Assembly: GCF_004168035.1 (NCBI RefSeq)
Contig: NZ_SDPU01000028.1
Span: 1-64,000 of the forward strand
Source: Nocardioides iriomotensis
GTDB taxonomy: Bacteria > Actinomycetota > Actinomycetes > Propionibacteriales > Nocardioidaceae
Length of the DNA: 64,000 nucleotides
Reading direction: 5' to 3'
In this document: positions 17,749-26,998 of the stretch, one piece after another
Position numbering within the stretch: the stretch's first letter is position 1
Layout: each line of letters begins with the position of its first letter
The notes under the pieces: generated by a model
What the model was told of the DNA's origin: nothing
Seen by the model: only the letters and a program-made list of their open reading frames with translations
Database searches by the model: none
Position numbers and translations under genes: made by a program

Positions 17749-17787
17749 GCTGGTTTACCAGCAGATGGTGGTATCCCGACGCGGCGA

Positions 17788-18789
17788 TCAGGGCAGCTGG
17801 AACACCAGGTGCAGGATCCAGTACACGACGGCGGCGACGAGGCCGGCGGCGGGGAAGGTCAGCACCCAGGCGGTGACGATCGAGCGGGCGACGCCCCAGC
17901 GCACGGCGGAGACGCGCTTGGTGGCCCCGGCGCCCATGACGGCCGAGGTGATCGTGTGCGTGGTGGAGATCGGCGCGGAGAACACGAAGGCGGTCGTGTA
18001 GAGCACGCCGGCCGCGATCGTCTCCGACGCGAAGCCGCGGGCCGGGTCGAGGTGGATGATCCGGCGGCCGAGGGTGCGCATGATGCGCCAGCCGCCGGAG
18101 TAGGTGCCGAGCGAGATCGCGGCAGCGGCGGAGAAGATCACCCAGATCGGCAGCGGGTCGTCGGCGGTGACGAAGCCGCCTGTGAGCAGCGCCAGGAAGA
18201 TCACGCCCATCGTCTTCTGGGCGTCCTGCAGGCCGTGGCCGAGCGCCATCGCGGCCGCGGAGAACGTCTGCGCGAACCGGAAGCCGCGGTTGACCTTGTG
18301 CGGGTTGCGCTTCCGGAAGATCCAGAGGATCGCCAGCATCAGCGCGAACGCCGCCGCGAAGCCGAACAGCGGCGAGGCCACCATCGGGATGACGACCTTG
18401 TCCAGGATGACCGGCCACTTCACCACCGACCCGGACGCGAGGGCGGCGCCGACGAGACCACCGATCAGGGCGTGGGAGGAGGACGAAGGCAGGCCGAAGT
18501 ACCAGGTGATCAGGTTCCACGTGATGGCGCCGATCAGGCCGGCCATCACCACGACGAGGCCGTGCGGCCCCTGTTCGGGACTGATCACGTCACCGACCGT
18601 GTGGGCGACCTCCTGGCCGAGGAACGCGCCGACGAAGTTCATCACCGCCGCCATCAGTAGGGCGACCCGTGGCGTCAGCGCACGCGTCGACACCGAGGTG
18701 GCGATGGCGTTCGCAGCGTCGTGGAAACCGTTGGTGTAGTCGAAGACGAGGGCAACGACGACGACCGCGATGACGATCGCGAACTCCAC
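17788..18789 (-). CDS. pit: Low-affinity inorganic phosphate transporter, PiT family
   Basis: Phosphate:proton (metal-phosphate) symporter used when phosphate is plentiful. The 333-residue protein has about ten membrane segments and the two PiT signatures: NGFHDAANAIATSV near the N-terminus and PISTTHTITSAVMGAG near the C-terminus. GTG at 18789 lies 3 bases after the stop of the DUF47 gene, so the pair forms one operon in the order DUF47-pit, the usual arrangement. Confidence 0.94.
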   Translation of the reverse strand: MEFAIVIAVVVVALVFDYTNGFHDAANAIATSVSTRALTPRVALLMAAVMNFVGAFLGQEVAHTVGDVISPEQGPHGLVVVMAGLIGAITWNLITWYFGLPSSSSHALIGGLVGAALASGSVVKWPVILDKVVIPMVASPLFGFAAAFALMLAILWIFRKRNPHKVNRGFRFAQTFSAAAMALGHGLQDAQKTMGVIFLALLTGGFVTADDPLPIWVIFSAAAAISLGTYSGGWRIMRTLGRRIIHLDPARGFASETIAAGVLYTTAFVFSAPISTTHTITSAVMGAGATKRVSAVRWGVARSIVTAWVLTFPAAGLVAAVVYWILHLVFQLP

Positions 18790-18792
18790 AGG

Positions 18793-19410
18793 TCAGGACT
18801 CCTTGACCGCGATCTGCTCGACGATGTTGGCGACGGTCTCGAACGCGTCGATCGCCGCCTCCAGCGAGTCGACGATGTCCTTGAGCTTGAGCACCTCGAG
18901 CGCTTCGTACTTGCCGCTGAAGAGCTTGGCGAGGATCCGGCGGTAGCTCTTGTCGCCGGCGTTCTCGAGGCGGTTGATCTCGATCCAGAACTCCTCGAGG
19001 TCCTTCATGGTGCGCAGCCGCGGCATCGCGTCGGCGGTCAGCTCGGCGCAGCGCTGGAGGACCTCGACCTGGTTGGCGAGCTCGCTGGGGAGCCGCTCGA
19101 CCTCGTAGAGCAGGACCAGATCGACGGCCTCCTCCATGAAGTCCATGACGTCGTCGAGGCCGGACGCGAGGGAGTAGATGTCCTCGCGGTCGAACGGCGT
19201 GACGAACGTGGTGTTCACGCGCCGGATCACGTTGTGGGTCGACTCGTCCGCCTGGTGCTCGGCGTCGCGCATGCGCTGGGCGATGTCCTCACGGGCGGCG
19301 CCTTCGGCGAGCATCTCGGCCAGCAGCGCAGCACCGTTGACGAGGTGCGAGGCGGATTCGGCGAAGAGGTCGTAGAAGGACGTGTCTGCAGGGCGGAAGC
19401 GCAAGGCCAC
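18793..19410 (-). CDS. DUF47 family PhoU-like protein (Pit accessory protein)
   Basis: A 205-residue all-helical protein of the DUF47 family, structurally related to PhoU and thought to control the partner Pit transporter. Visible features are DAEHQADESTHNVIRRVNTT and EDIYSLASGLDDVMDFMEEA, helices with acidic metal-binding patches. GTG start with CAGGAG upstream. First gene of the two-gene operon with pit; a TANNNT hexamer lies about 37 bases before the start. Confidence 0.92.
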   Translation of the reverse strand: MALRFRPADTSFYDLFAESASHLVNGAALLAEMLAEGAAREDIAQRMRDAEHQADESTHNVIRRVNTTFVTPFDREDIYSLASGLDDVMDFMEEAVDLVLLYEVERLPSELANQVEVLQRCAELTADAMPRLRTMKDLEEFWIEINRLENAGDKSYRRILAKLFSGKYEALEVLKLKDIVDSLEAAIDAFETVANIVEQIAVKES

Positions 19411-19446
19411 AGCGAACTCCTGGTGAACGGAACAGAACCGTGGGAC

Positions 19447-19452
19447 ATGCTA
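19447..19452 (-). promoter_or_regulatory. Putative -10 element of the DUF47-pit operon
   Basis: TAGCAT on the minus strand fits TANNNT and gives a leader of about 30 bases with CAGGAG before the GTG. A single GTTCACC occurs within that leader (19428-19422), resembling half a PHO box, but it lies downstream of the predicted start and may be chance. Confidence 0.4.
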
Positions 19453-19549
19453 GGTGCAGTGCGGCGAATCCGGTCAACCCGGACCCCTGTCGGCGCGGTG
19501 CGCAGGCTCAACGAGGCGCGCAGGTGTGGCGCAGGTCGCGCCCGCGGCG

Positions 19550-19729
19550 TCAGAAGTCGCGGACCTGTTGGCTCGGGATGGTGGGTGGTTCGATCCCGAG
19601 AAGACGGTCGACCTCGTCCTGGTCGAGGGGCGCATCGGCCTCGCTCGCGGCGATGATCAGGTTCGTCGTCAACTCGACCTCGGCGAGCAGCTCCGCGTCC
19701 TCCAGCGGGACGTTCAGCTGGTCATCCAC
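19550..19729 (-). CDS. Small conserved actinobacterial protein, 59 residues
   Basis: A short acidic protein whose central part, LTTNLIIAASEADAPL followed by DQDEVDRLLGI, resembles small hypothetical proteins I have seen in many actinobacteria. The GTG at 19729 is chosen because GGAGGG lies nine bases upstream; an in-frame ATG at 19753 would add eight residues but lies before that site. Function unknown. It stands alone between cspA and the DUF47-pit operon. Confidence 0.6.
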   Translation of the reverse strand: MDDQLNVPLEDAELLAEVELTTNLIIAASEADAPLDQDEVDRLLGIEPPTIPSQQVRDF

Positions 19730-19840
19730 GACACCGCTCCCTCCAGGTCTCATGACGACTGTGATTCTCCTGTCAACGAAGAGACGCGGCTCCCGACACG
19801 CTCATTGTCGCCGACCGGCTGACGCCTACCCATAGTCATT

Positions 19841-19884
19841 TGGGACAAAACCAAAGGACCCCGACGGGTAGCCCGTCGGGGTCC
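19841..19884 (-). terminator. Rho-independent terminator of cspA
   Basis: A perfect 13-bp stem (GGACCCCGACGGG with its complement, 3-base loop) followed on the minus strand by TTTGGTTTTG. This is the most classical intrinsic terminator in the window and lies about 35 bases after the cspA stop. Confidence 0.92.
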
Positions 19885-19917
19885 TGGTGAGTCTGCGTCG
19901 GCCGTACGGCCGAGAGG

Positions 19918-20121
19918 TCAGACCGGGCGAACGTTCTCCGCCTGCGGGCCCTTGGGGCCCTGGGTGACGTCGAACTCGACCTTCTGGTTCTCATCGAGGG
20001 ACTTGTAGCCCTGCGTCTGGATCGCCGAGTAGTGCACGAAGACGTCGTCGCCGCCGTCCTCCTGCGCGATGAAGCCGAAACCCTTCTCGGCGTTGAACCA
20101 CTTAACGGTGCCCTGAGCCAT
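19918..20121 (-). CDS. cspA: Cold shock protein, CspA family
   Basis: A 67-residue single OB-fold protein that binds RNA and single-stranded DNA and melts RNA structure. Both nucleic-acid motifs are intact: KGFGFIAQ (RNP1) and DVFVHYSAI (RNP2). The start [13 protein letters not shown] is standard. AGGAG lies nine bases before the ATG. It has its own terminator and a long 5' leader, as usual for these genes. Confidence 0.97.
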   Translation of the reverse strand: MAQGTVKWFNAEKGFGFIAQEDGGDDVFVHYSAIQTQGYKSLDENQKVEFDVTQGPKGPQAENVRPV

Positions 20122-20428
20122 GCTCTGTTACTCCTACTGATGGGGCTTGGAACCGCCACTTCGGCGGCCCCGCAGCAGGTGCGGTGAAACGCCGTGCCCC
20201 CTCAAGCGGTGACTCAAGAGACAACGTCGCCGGATCACAAAAACTCCGCGGACGACGACACTTCTGGATGAAGGTGTTGCTAGACCAGTGGAACTTTGCA
20301 CCTGCTGTGCAGGAGACCCTACCAATGACGGGGCCCTCGTGCCGAGTGCAGATTCGATGCGCGTCTCAAACAGTGGGTGAACCGGATCCCTGCCTGCGGC
20401 GTCCACCTGGTGACGAGAGGAGATCCCC
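20122..20428. other. Divergent intergenic region with cspA 5' leader
   Basis: No gene seen. On the minus strand it holds the cspA leader, including a small stem (GCCGCC with GGCGGT) near 20157-20175 just before the ribosome binding site and a T-rich stretch at about 20238-20242. On the plus strand it supplies the promoter of the AMIN-like gene. Base composition is lower in GC than the flanking genes. No clear -10 element could be fixed for either gene. Confidence 0.5.
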
Positions 20429-20962
20429 GTGAGGGAGAGGCAGAGGGTACGTCGGGGCGCGGTGGTCCTGGTCGCCGTCGCCGCCCTGCTCGGCACCGCC
20501 GTCGCGCCGGCGGCAGCGCTGCCCGACTGGCGCACCGGCCCGGCCCGCTGGGACAACCCGGGCGACGTCCGCGGGATGCCGAAGGTCGTCGACCTGCGCT
20601 GGGCGGCGCACGACGGCTTCGACCGGGTGGTCGTGGTGCTGCGCGGCGCCCGTCCCGACCTGCTGACGATGCGGCCGGAGGAGCTGACCTACGACCCGAG
20701 CGGCAAGCCGGTGCCGCTGAAGGGGAAGCACCTGATGTACCTGATCCTCCGGCCGGCGGCGACGTACACGAACGACGGCAGGAGCCTCTACGAGGGTCGC
20801 CGCCTGGTGCGCCCCGGCTTCGAGTCGCTGCGCGGGATCGCGCTCACCAGCTCGTTCGAGGGCGACACCCTGTTCGGGTTCACCTCGCGGACGGCGGCCT
20901 ACCGGGTGTTCACACTGACGAGCCCGAGCCGCGTCGTCGTCGACTTCCGGCACCCGCGCTGA
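20429..20962 (+). CDS. Secreted protein with AMIN-like domain
   Basis: A 177-residue exported protein: signal peptide (about 1-30, GAVVLVAVAALLGTAVAPA then AAA-LP) and one domain resembling the AMIN-like domain found in actinobacterial secreted proteins and lipoproteins, with VVDLRWAAHDGFDRVVVVLRG and the ending TSPSRVVVDFRHP. The related AMIN domain binds cell wall or envelope parts. No lipobox. GTG at 20429 with GAGGAG nearby upstream. Convergent with the DUF1501 gene. Confidence 0.83.
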   Translation: MRERQRVRRGAVVLVAVAALLGTAVAPAAALPDWRTGPARWDNPGDVRGMPKVVDLRWAAHDGFDRVVVVLRGARPDLLTMRPEELTYDPSGKPVPLKGKHLMYLILRPAATYTNDGRSLYEGRRLVRPGFESLRGIALTSSFEGDTLFGFTSRTAAYRVFTLTSPSRVVVDFRHPR

Positions 20963-20989
20963 GGTCTCGCCAGGCTCGACCGGCCGTCG

Positions 20990-22303
20990 CTAGAGCATGA
21001 CCCCGATCGGGCGGTAGGCCAGCCCGGGGAACACCGAGGTCGGTGACCGGTCGGGGAACCGTCGGGCGACGACCTCGCCCAGCACGTTGCGGTAGTCGGT
21101 GGTGACCTGGAGGTCGCCGTCCACGAGCTTGTCGGTGCCCAGACCGGGCCAGCTGCCGTGGTAGCCGCCGCGGACGCCGCCGCCCATCAGCAGCATCATG
21201 TTGCCCCAGCCGTGGTCGAGACCGTTGTTGCCGTTCTGGGTGACCCGGCGGCCGAACTCGCTGATCGTCACGACGGTCACCCGCGACCGGGTCGGGCCGA
21301 GGTCGCGGAGGAACGCGTCGACCGCGCCGGCGAAGCCGCGCAGCATGCTCTGCATCCGGCCGGAGTCGAGGACGCCGTAGTCGGCGTGCATGTCCCAGGT
21401 GCCGTAGTCGACCGACACCACCTCGGTGCCGACGTCGGCCTTGATCAGCCGGGCGGTGTCGCGGAGCGCGGCGGCGAGGCCGGCGGCCGGGTAGACCTTG
21501 GGGTAGGCGCTGTCGGCGCGGTACGGCGTCTCGACCACGGCGCGCAGGTCGTCGGCGGTTCGCAGCGCGGCCCGGGTCGCGTCGCCGAGGGCGCCGGGCG
21601 CGTGCTTCCAGGTGGTGCGCAGCTGGCGGCGGCGGCGCGAGAGGAAGTCACCGTCGGCGCCGGCGAGCGACACGTCGGCGAGGCTCTCGGCGGTCAGCGA
21701 CAGCGCGTCGCCGACGAGCGCGGTCGGGGTGACCGGGTCGCCGAGCCCCACGGCGTCGTACGGCTCGGAGCCGCCGCCGAGGCCGACCATCCGGTTGACC
21801 CAGCCGCGCCGGACGGTGGAGGTCGGGTCGGCGTCCTCGATCTCCTCCATCGCCCGGAAGTGCGAGCGGTTGGGCACCTCCATGCCGACCGCGTGCACGG
21901 CCGCGAGCTCGCCGGTGGCGAGCAGCCACTCGAGCGGGCGCAGCGCGGGGTGCAGGCCGAACATCGCGTCGGCGCCGAAGAGCGACGCGGCCGGGACCCC
22001 GATGGTCGGACGCGCGGCGTAGTAGGCCGGGTCGCCGTGAGGTACGACGACCCCCATCCCGTCCACGCCGCCGCGGAGGCTGATCACCACCAGCACGTTG
22101 TTGCCGACCGCGCGGCGGGAGGGCGCGGCGAACGAGACCTGCCGGAAGGCGTCGCCGAAGACGGAGGTCGTGACGGCTGCGCCGGTCGCGGCGGCCAGGC
22201 CGGCGAGCACCCGGCGCCGGGACGGGCCGGCGGCCCGCTCGAACTCCTCGCAGCAGCTCGCGGTCGTTTCGGGGTCCATCGTCGAGTCCTCGTGTCTCGT
22301 CAT
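20990..22303 (-). CDS. DUF1501 family protein, Tat-exported
   Basis: A 437-residue protein of the DUF1501 family, related to the sulfatase/alkaline phosphatase fold. A twin-arginine signal, SRRRVLAGLAAATGAAV, lies at about 27-45. Family features include VLVVISLRGGVDGMGVVVPH, SVDYGTWDMHADYG and TISEFGRRVTQNGNNGLDHG, the last with His and Asp likely to bind metal. It pairs with the DUF1800 gene upstream, overlapping it as ATGA, the standard arrangement. The biological role of the pair is not established; export and probable metal binding suggest an envelope hydrolase. Confidence 0.9.
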   Translation of the reverse strand: MTRHEDSTMDPETTASCCEEFERAAGPSRRRVLAGLAAATGAAVTTSVFGDAFRQVSFAAPSRRAVGNNVLVVISLRGGVDGMGVVVPHGDPAYYAARPTIGVPAASLFGADAMFGLHPALRPLEWLLATGELAAVHAVGMEVPNRSHFRAMEEIEDADPTSTVRRGWVNRMVGLGGGSEPYDAVGLGDPVTPTALVGDALSLTAESLADVSLAGADGDFLSRRRRQLRTTWKHAPGALGDATRAALRTADDLRAVVETPYRADSAYPKVYPAAGLAAALRDTARLIKADVGTEVVSVDYGTWDMHADYGVLDSGRMQSMLRGFAGAVDAFLRDLGPTRSRVTVVTISEFGRRVTQNGNNGLDHGWGNMMLLMGGGVRGGYHGSWPGLGTDKLVDGDLQVTTDYRNVLGEVVARRFPDRSPTSVFPGLAYRPIGVML

Positions 22304-23787
22304 CGCGTCATGTGGGCGGGCGAGTCGAGCAGGACGGCGGCGACGCGGACGAAGTCGCCGCGCGCGAGCGGGTGCCGCTTGTCGACCACCTCGTCGGGCT
22401 TGTAGCCGGTGGCTTGGCAGACCGCCTTGAGCTGCGTCTTGGTGGACCGGCGGCCGAGCAGGGTGCGCGACAGGTGGTCGACGTACCGGTCGAGGCGCAC
22501 CTGTTTCGCGGGCAGCCAGCGCTGGGGCTTGCGGTAGTGCACGTCGCGGGCGGGGTGGCCGCCGGAGGCGAGGTCCCAGTGCATCCGGAACGAGCTGAGC
22601 ATCCGGGCCGCCGACGCCCAGTCGGCGTTGCGCTCGGGGGCGCCGTCGGGTCGCGGCCACTGGAAGAGCGGCAGCCCGCGGTGCTGGTGGGTGATCTGGT
22701 GGGCGAAGGCCCTGCCGCTCGTCGGCTTGGTCGCCCGGACCTGGAGGGCGCGGGCGGTGGCGACGAGGTCGTCGACGGGGGTGCGGTACTTCTGCCCGGC
22801 CGAGGCCTGGAACTCCGGGCTCGCGACGAGGTGCCGCAGCATCGCGCGGATGTCGGTGCCGCCGGCCAGGTAGACGCCGGCGAGCCGGTCGACGAGCGCG
22901 GCGCTCGGGTAGTCGCCGACGAACCGGATCACCAGCTTGGTCGCGATCGTGCGCGCGGTGGCCGGGTGGTTCGCCAGGTAGCGGAGGTAGTCGATCGTGA
23001 GCTGCCGGCCGTCCTCGGCGGCGTTGGCGTGGCCGAAGCCGAGCACCTGCACGGGGCCGGTGGTGTGCTGGCGCGGGTTGTAGCGCTGCTCCCAGGTGCC
23101 GCGGAAGTCGATCCGCCAGCCGCTCAGGACCACCGCGGAGTCGAGCACCATCTGCTCGGTGTAGCCGGAGGCGCGGCCGACGGTGTGCAGCTCGAGCAGC
23201 TCGCGGCCGTGGTTCTCGTTGGGGGCGCCGCGCACCGAGCGGAAGTTGTCGAGGTAGGTGAGCATCGCCGGGTGCAGCGTGCACGCGACGAGCAGGTCCT
23301 CGAACCGGCCGAGCGCGTGCTGCCGCACGGTCTGGTCGTAGCCGACCCGGTTGACCCACGCCGTGCCGCCGACGGCGCCGACGTGGAGGTGGTTGGACCA
23401 GAAGTCGACCATCGTCTCCAGCACCTGCCGGTTGCTGTGGATGCGGCGCAGCATCGTCCACGACGACAGCCGGTCGGCGTACCCGTAGCCGACCTTGCTC
23501 CGGGTGAACTTCACCGCCGGGGTCTCCCACAGCTCGGGGAACCAGCCGTCGATCCAGCCGACCCGCGGGTGCTCGGGCACGCCCGCCGGCTCGAGCTGCC
23601 GCTCGAACCAGGCCGTCGGGCCGCCGGCCGCCTGCATCTGCGCCCAGGTCGCCGTCGACCAGCCGCAGCCGAGGCGGTTCATCAGGTGCAGGGCGTACGG
23701 CGTCGGCACCTTGGTGGCGCGGTACGGGTTGACGACGTACCGCCGCCGGCGGCGGGCGCCGGTGCGCACCGGCTGCGTGACCGTCAT
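22300..23787 (-). CDS. DUF1800 family protein
   Basis: A 495-residue protein of the DUF1800 family: MNRLGCGWSTATWAQM near the N-terminus, the family core MVDFWSNHLHVGAVGG and NENHGRELLELHTVG, and a C-terminal region ending in PAHMTR. The His/Asn-Glu motifs could form a metal site. It has no obvious signal peptide, though its partner is Tat-exported, and DUF1501/DUF1800 pairs may be exported together. GGGGGAG lies six bases before the ATG. Stop overlaps the partner start by four bases. Confidence 0.9.
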   Translation of the reverse strand: MTVTQPVRTGARRRRRYVVNPYRATKVPTPYALHLMNRLGCGWSTATWAQMQAAGGPTAWFERQLEPAGVPEHPRVGWIDGWFPELWETPAVKFTRSKVGYGYADRLSSWTMLRRIHSNRQVLETMVDFWSNHLHVGAVGGTAWVNRVGYDQTVRQHALGRFEDLLVACTLHPAMLTYLDNFRSVRGAPNENHGRELLELHTVGRASGYTEQMVLDSAVVLSGWRIDFRGTWEQRYNPRQHTTGPVQVLGFGHANAAEDGRQLTIDYLRYLANHPATARTIATKLVIRFVGDYPSAALVDRLAGVYLAGGTDIRAMLRHLVASPEFQASAGQKYRTPVDDLVATARALQVRATKPTSGRAFAHQITHQHRGLPLFQWPRPDGAPERNADWASAARMLSSFRMHWDLASGGHPARDVHYRKPQRWLPAKQVRLDRYVDHLSRTLLGRRSTKTQLKAVCQATGYKPDEVVDKRHPLARGDFVRVAAVLLDSPAHMTR

Positions 23788-23991
23788 GAGCGGCTCCCCC
23801 GAGGGCTCGTCCCGCCCACCCACGGCGCGGGTCGGTGCGGTGCCAGCACTGTAGCCGCGCGGAACCTTTGCCGAGGGGTTTGCCGCTCAGAGCCCGAGTT
23901 GGGGTGATTTGGGCGGTAGGCTGCTCGGGAGCGAGCCGCCCTGGTGGGGACCTTTCGGTGGCCGCGACACCTCGAACCGAGGGGTGACGTC

Positions 23992-24750
23992 ATGAGGACG
24001 CCGGCGTTCCCGGCTGGGGCACGTCGCAACGGCCTGGCGGTCGTCGCTGCCCTGGCGGTGGCCGCGGTCGCCGTCGGTGTCGCGGCGATCTCCTTCCCGC
24101 CCGCCCCGTCCGGCGACGGCGGTCCGGCCGCGACGATGACGTCCGGGTCCGAGCCGTCGACCGGCGCGTCGGTGCTCGAGGTCGACCACGGTCCCGGCGA
24201 CGACCCGGACGCGGTGGCGGACTGCGCCGGCGACGGCTTCGCCGACGACCCCGCCGGCGTCGAGGTGCTGTACGACGTGGTGCAGGAGGCGCCCGACGGC
24301 ACGACGCCCGTGCTCGCCCTGCGCAACGACGCCGGCGAGCTGCGGCTGTGCGACATGACCGGCCCCGACGCGCCGGCGGTGCTGCCGCTCCCCCAGTCCG
24401 ACGCGGCCACGCCGGTCGTCGAGCTGACCAGCGGCGACCGGGTCTGGGACTGCGACGAGACCGTGCTCGCGGGCTTCCGCGCCACCACGTGGCTGAGCAC
24501 CGAGCCCGCGGTCGCCGAGGTGGCGCAGCGGTTCGTCGTCGACGGCACCCCGGGGCCCCGGTTCAGCAGCACGCCCGTCGGGGGCGTGGCGCACCTCCAG
24601 GTCTGGCTCGGCCCGCAGGTCGAGGACGCCCGGATCCACCTCGAGCAGCGTGCGCTGCAGGCGGACGGCAGCCCGGTCGACTCGCCCTGGGCGGGCTCGC
24701 AACGGGTGGCCGGCTGCACGGGCACCGACGGCGAGGTGCAGATCGGCTGA
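23992..24750 (+). CDS. Hypothetical exported or membrane-anchored protein
   Basis: A 252-residue protein with an N-terminal hydrophobic segment (about 13-34, GLAVVAALAVAAVAVGVAAI) and an extracellular acidic domain with several Cys residues (VADCAGDG, LRLCDMTG, RVWDCDET, VAGCTGTDG) that could form two disulfides. No family recognised. Divergent from the DUF1800 gene, 204 bases between starts; a TANNNT hexamer (TAGGCT) is present at 23917-23922. Confidence 0.72.
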   Translation: MRTPAFPAGARRNGLAVVAALAVAAVAVGVAAISFPPAPSGDGGPAATMTSGSEPSTGASVLEVDHGPGDDPDAVADCAGDGFADDPAGVEVLYDVVQEAPDGTTPVLALRNDAGELRLCDMTGPDAPAVLPLPQSDAATPVVELTSGDRVWDCDETVLAGFRATTWLSTEPAVAEVAQRFVVDGTPGPRFSSTPVGGVAHLQVWLGPQVEDARIHLEQRALQADGSPVDSPWAGSQRVAGCTGTDGEVQIG

Positions 24751-24998
24751 CGCCCGACGGGAGCGACCCTCCGGCATCCCCCGAGCCGAAGGGCCGCTCT
24801 CGCTCCGGGGCAGGTCCGCGTCCGTCGCACCGGCGGCACCGGGACCGCACCGGACCCTGGACCGGCACGGGCGGCGTCGACCGTGAGGACGGACACCTGC
24901 TCCTGTTCTGGTTGTCGGCGCTCCGTGCCGGAGCCTTGAGCGCTCCCACGGGTGAAACCTCGTTGCCGCGGGGCCGCCGCGTGGGGAGGATGCGAAGC

Positions 24999-25982
24999 GT
25001 GCCCGTCGACCTGTGGAGCAGCACCGCCTTCCACGAGGAGGCCCGCGCCTGGGTGCAGGAGCAGGCGCGCCCGCTCGGCATCCGGCTGACCGGCGCCTGG
25101 GAGCAGCCGCACAACCGGCCGTGGTCCAGCGCGATGTCGTTCGAGTCAGACGCCGGACGGCTGTGGTTCAAGGTCAACGGCCCGGGCATCCGGTTCGAGG
25201 CCGCCCTGGTCGACCTGCTCGGCAAGGTCGTGCCCGACCTGGTGCCGGAGGTGCTCGCCGCCGACCACGAGCGCGCATGGTCGCTGACCCGGGACGCCGG
25301 GCCGACGCTGCGCTCGGTCGCGCCGCCCGAGGAGCTGTGGGCGTGGTGGGAGGGCATCGTCGTCCGGTACGCCGAGGCCCAGCTCGTGCTCGCCGACCAC
25401 CGCGACGCAATGCTGGCGGCCGGCGTGTCCGAGGCCTCGCCCGCCACCCTGCCGGCCCAGACCCGGGCGCTCGTCGAGGAGCTCGCCGCCCGGACCCCCG
25501 ACGACGGCGGGCTCACCCGCGAGGAGGTCGCGGGCCTCGAAGCGCTGCTGCCGGAGTACGACGCGTGGTGCGCGGCGCTCGCCGCGTCCGGCGTACCGGA
25601 CTCGGCGCAGCACGACGACCTGCACTCCTCCAACATCTGCTGGACCGGCGCGGTCGAGACCGCCCGGGTCATCGACTGGGGCGACACCAGCGTCGGCTCC
25701 CCGATCGCGACCATGCTCTGCACGATGAACTCGCTGGCGTTCCACGCCGGGTGCGAGGTCGACGACCCGCGGGTGCTGCGGGTCCGGGACGCCTACCTCG
25801 AGCCGTTCACGGCGTACGCCGACCGGGCGGAGCTCGTCGAGCTGGTCACGCTCGCCCGACGTACCGGCGCGGTGACGCGCGCGATGAGCTACCAGCACGC
25901 GTTCCACGGCGAGCCGCGGTCGGCTGAGGCCGAGATGGACTGGCCGGTGCGCGGCTGGCTGCTCGAGCTGCACGAGCTCTGA
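24999..25982 (+). CDS. APH-family phosphotransferase (aminoglycoside phosphotransferase fold)
   Basis: A 327-residue small-molecule kinase of the APH/choline kinase fold. The catalytic loop is HDDLHSSNICW and the metal-binding motif VIDWGDTSVGSPI, so the HxDxHxxN and DW(x)D pattern is intact, with Gly replaced by Asp after the first His. LWFKVNGPGIRFE supplies the N-lobe Lys. GTG at 24999 is chosen because GGAGG lies nine bases before it; the ATG at 24990 is too close. The substrate is unknown, and antibiotic resistance should not be assumed. Not closely similar to the three kinases in the 44-55 kb region. Confidence 0.85.
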   Translation: MPVDLWSSTAFHEEARAWVQEQARPLGIRLTGAWEQPHNRPWSSAMSFESDAGRLWFKVNGPGIRFEAALVDLLGKVVPDLVPEVLAADHERAWSLTRDAGPTLRSVAPPEELWAWWEGIVVRYAEAQLVLADHRDAMLAAGVSEASPATLPAQTRALVEELAARTPDDGGLTREEVAGLEALLPEYDAWCAALAASGVPDSAQHDDLHSSNICWTGAVETARVIDWGDTSVGSPIATMLCTMNSLAFHAGCEVDDPRVLRVRDAYLEPFTAYADRAELVELVTLARRTGAVTRAMSYQHAFHGEPRSAEAEMDWPVRGWLLELHEL

Positions 25983-26137
25983 ACCCGTCTGGACCAGCCC
26001 ACGCCGGGAGGCGCCGTGCAGGAGGTCCGGTTCGTGAGATCTGCGCCGCATCGGGTGTTCGCCCACCCGCGTCGGGGTAGGTATGCCGACGAGCGCTGCT
26101 CGCCAGATGAGTTCGTTCGCAGTCCCCGGGAGCGCCC

Positions 26138-26554
26138 ATGCCGTCCTTGACCCAGTCCGCACCTCTGGGCCCGTTCGACGTCGAGTCGTCCGCCAGTGTC
26201 TTCCGCCGCCTCCTGCTCCGGGTCGCCGTCGTGCTGGGCCTGGCCAGCAGCCTCCTCGTGTGGAGCCTGCTCCCGATGCTGGGCTGCCTGGTGTTCATCG
26301 TCTCGTTCGCGATGCTCACCGTCGCCGCGTCGCTGCGCAACCACCGCGGCCCCCAGGCGCTCAGGGCCGGTCTCGCCACCGCGCGGGTCAGCGTCAAGGT
26401 GATCGCCGCCGTCGCGATCGTGGACCTCTCCGGCTTCACCGGCGTCCTGCTCGTCGCGTTCTGCGTCGCGCTCTCCGACGAGGCCCGGGCGTTCCTCGCC
26501 CGCCACGCCCGGCAGGCGGTGCGGCGGCTGCACGGCGTGCACGCGCGGCGCTGA
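26138..26554 (+). CDS. Small membrane protein upstream of the roadblock/GTPase cluster
   Basis: A 138-residue membrane protein with two or three hydrophobic segments (VAVVLGLASSLLVWSLLP; GCLVFIVSFAMLTVAA; GFTGVLLVAFCVALSD) and a basic C-terminus (RHARQAVRRLHGVHARR) that is probably cytoplasmic. No family recognised. It lies 72 bases upstream of the first roadblock gene in the same direction and may belong to that operon, possibly as its membrane partner. Confidence 0.68.
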   Translation: MPSLTQSAPLGPFDVESSASVFRRLLLRVAVVLGLASSLLVWSLLPMLGCLVFIVSFAMLTVAASLRNHRGPQALRAGLATARVSVKVIAAVAIVDLSGFTGVLLVAFCVALSDEARAFLARHARQAVRRLHGVHARR

Positions 26555-26626
26555 GCGCGGCCGCTCTCAAGTTCGACCACCCGGAATCCGACATTCCAGA
26601 CGAACTGCAGTCGTCGAAGGTGGTCG

Positions 26627-26998
26627 ATGTCGAACCTGCCCGCCCTGCTCAAGGACGCCCTGACGATCGAGGGCGCCCTGGGTGTGGCCCTGGTCGACGC
26701 CGCGACCGGGCTACCGCTCGGCGCGGCTGACGAGGGCACCGGGCTCGCGGTCGAGGTCGCCGCCGCCGGCGGCACCGACGTGGTGCGGGCGATGCGTCGC
26801 ACGCTCGACGGCCTGCGGCTCGGTGACGGCGAAGGGATCGAGGACCTCCTCGTCACGACCACGACGCAGCTGCACCTGCTGCGCGTCGTGTCCGGCCACC
26901 CCGGACTGTTCTTCTGCCTGGTGCTCGACCGGGACCGCGCCACCTTGGGTATGGCGCGGTTCCGGCTTGCCACGATCGAGAAGGAGCTCGTCCTGTGA
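26627..26998 (+). CDS. Roadblock/LC7 domain protein (first of two)
   Basis: A 123-residue protein with the alpha/beta roadblock fold pattern: ALTIEGALGVALVDAATGLP, then DLLVTTTTQLHLLRVV and LFFCLVLDRDRATLGMARF. Roadblock proteins partner small GTPases (MglB with MglA; CvnB with CvnD in actinobacterial conservons). AGGTGG precedes the ATG. Its stop overlaps the GTPase start as GTGA, indicating stoichiometric, coupled expression. A GTPase-regulating role is inferred from this context. Confidence 0.8.
   Translation: MSNLPALLKDALTIEGALGVALVDAATGLPLGAADEGTGLAVEVAAAGGTDVVRAMRRTLDGLRLGDGEGIEDLLVTTTTQLHLLRVVSGHPGLFFCLVLDRDRATLGMARFRLATIEKELVL

Noticed and set aside
24999-25982. Antibiotic resistance gene (aminoglycoside phosphotransferase)
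   Set aside because: The fold is APH-like, but this family covers many metabolic kinases, and no close likeness to a resistance enzyme can be shown by eye.
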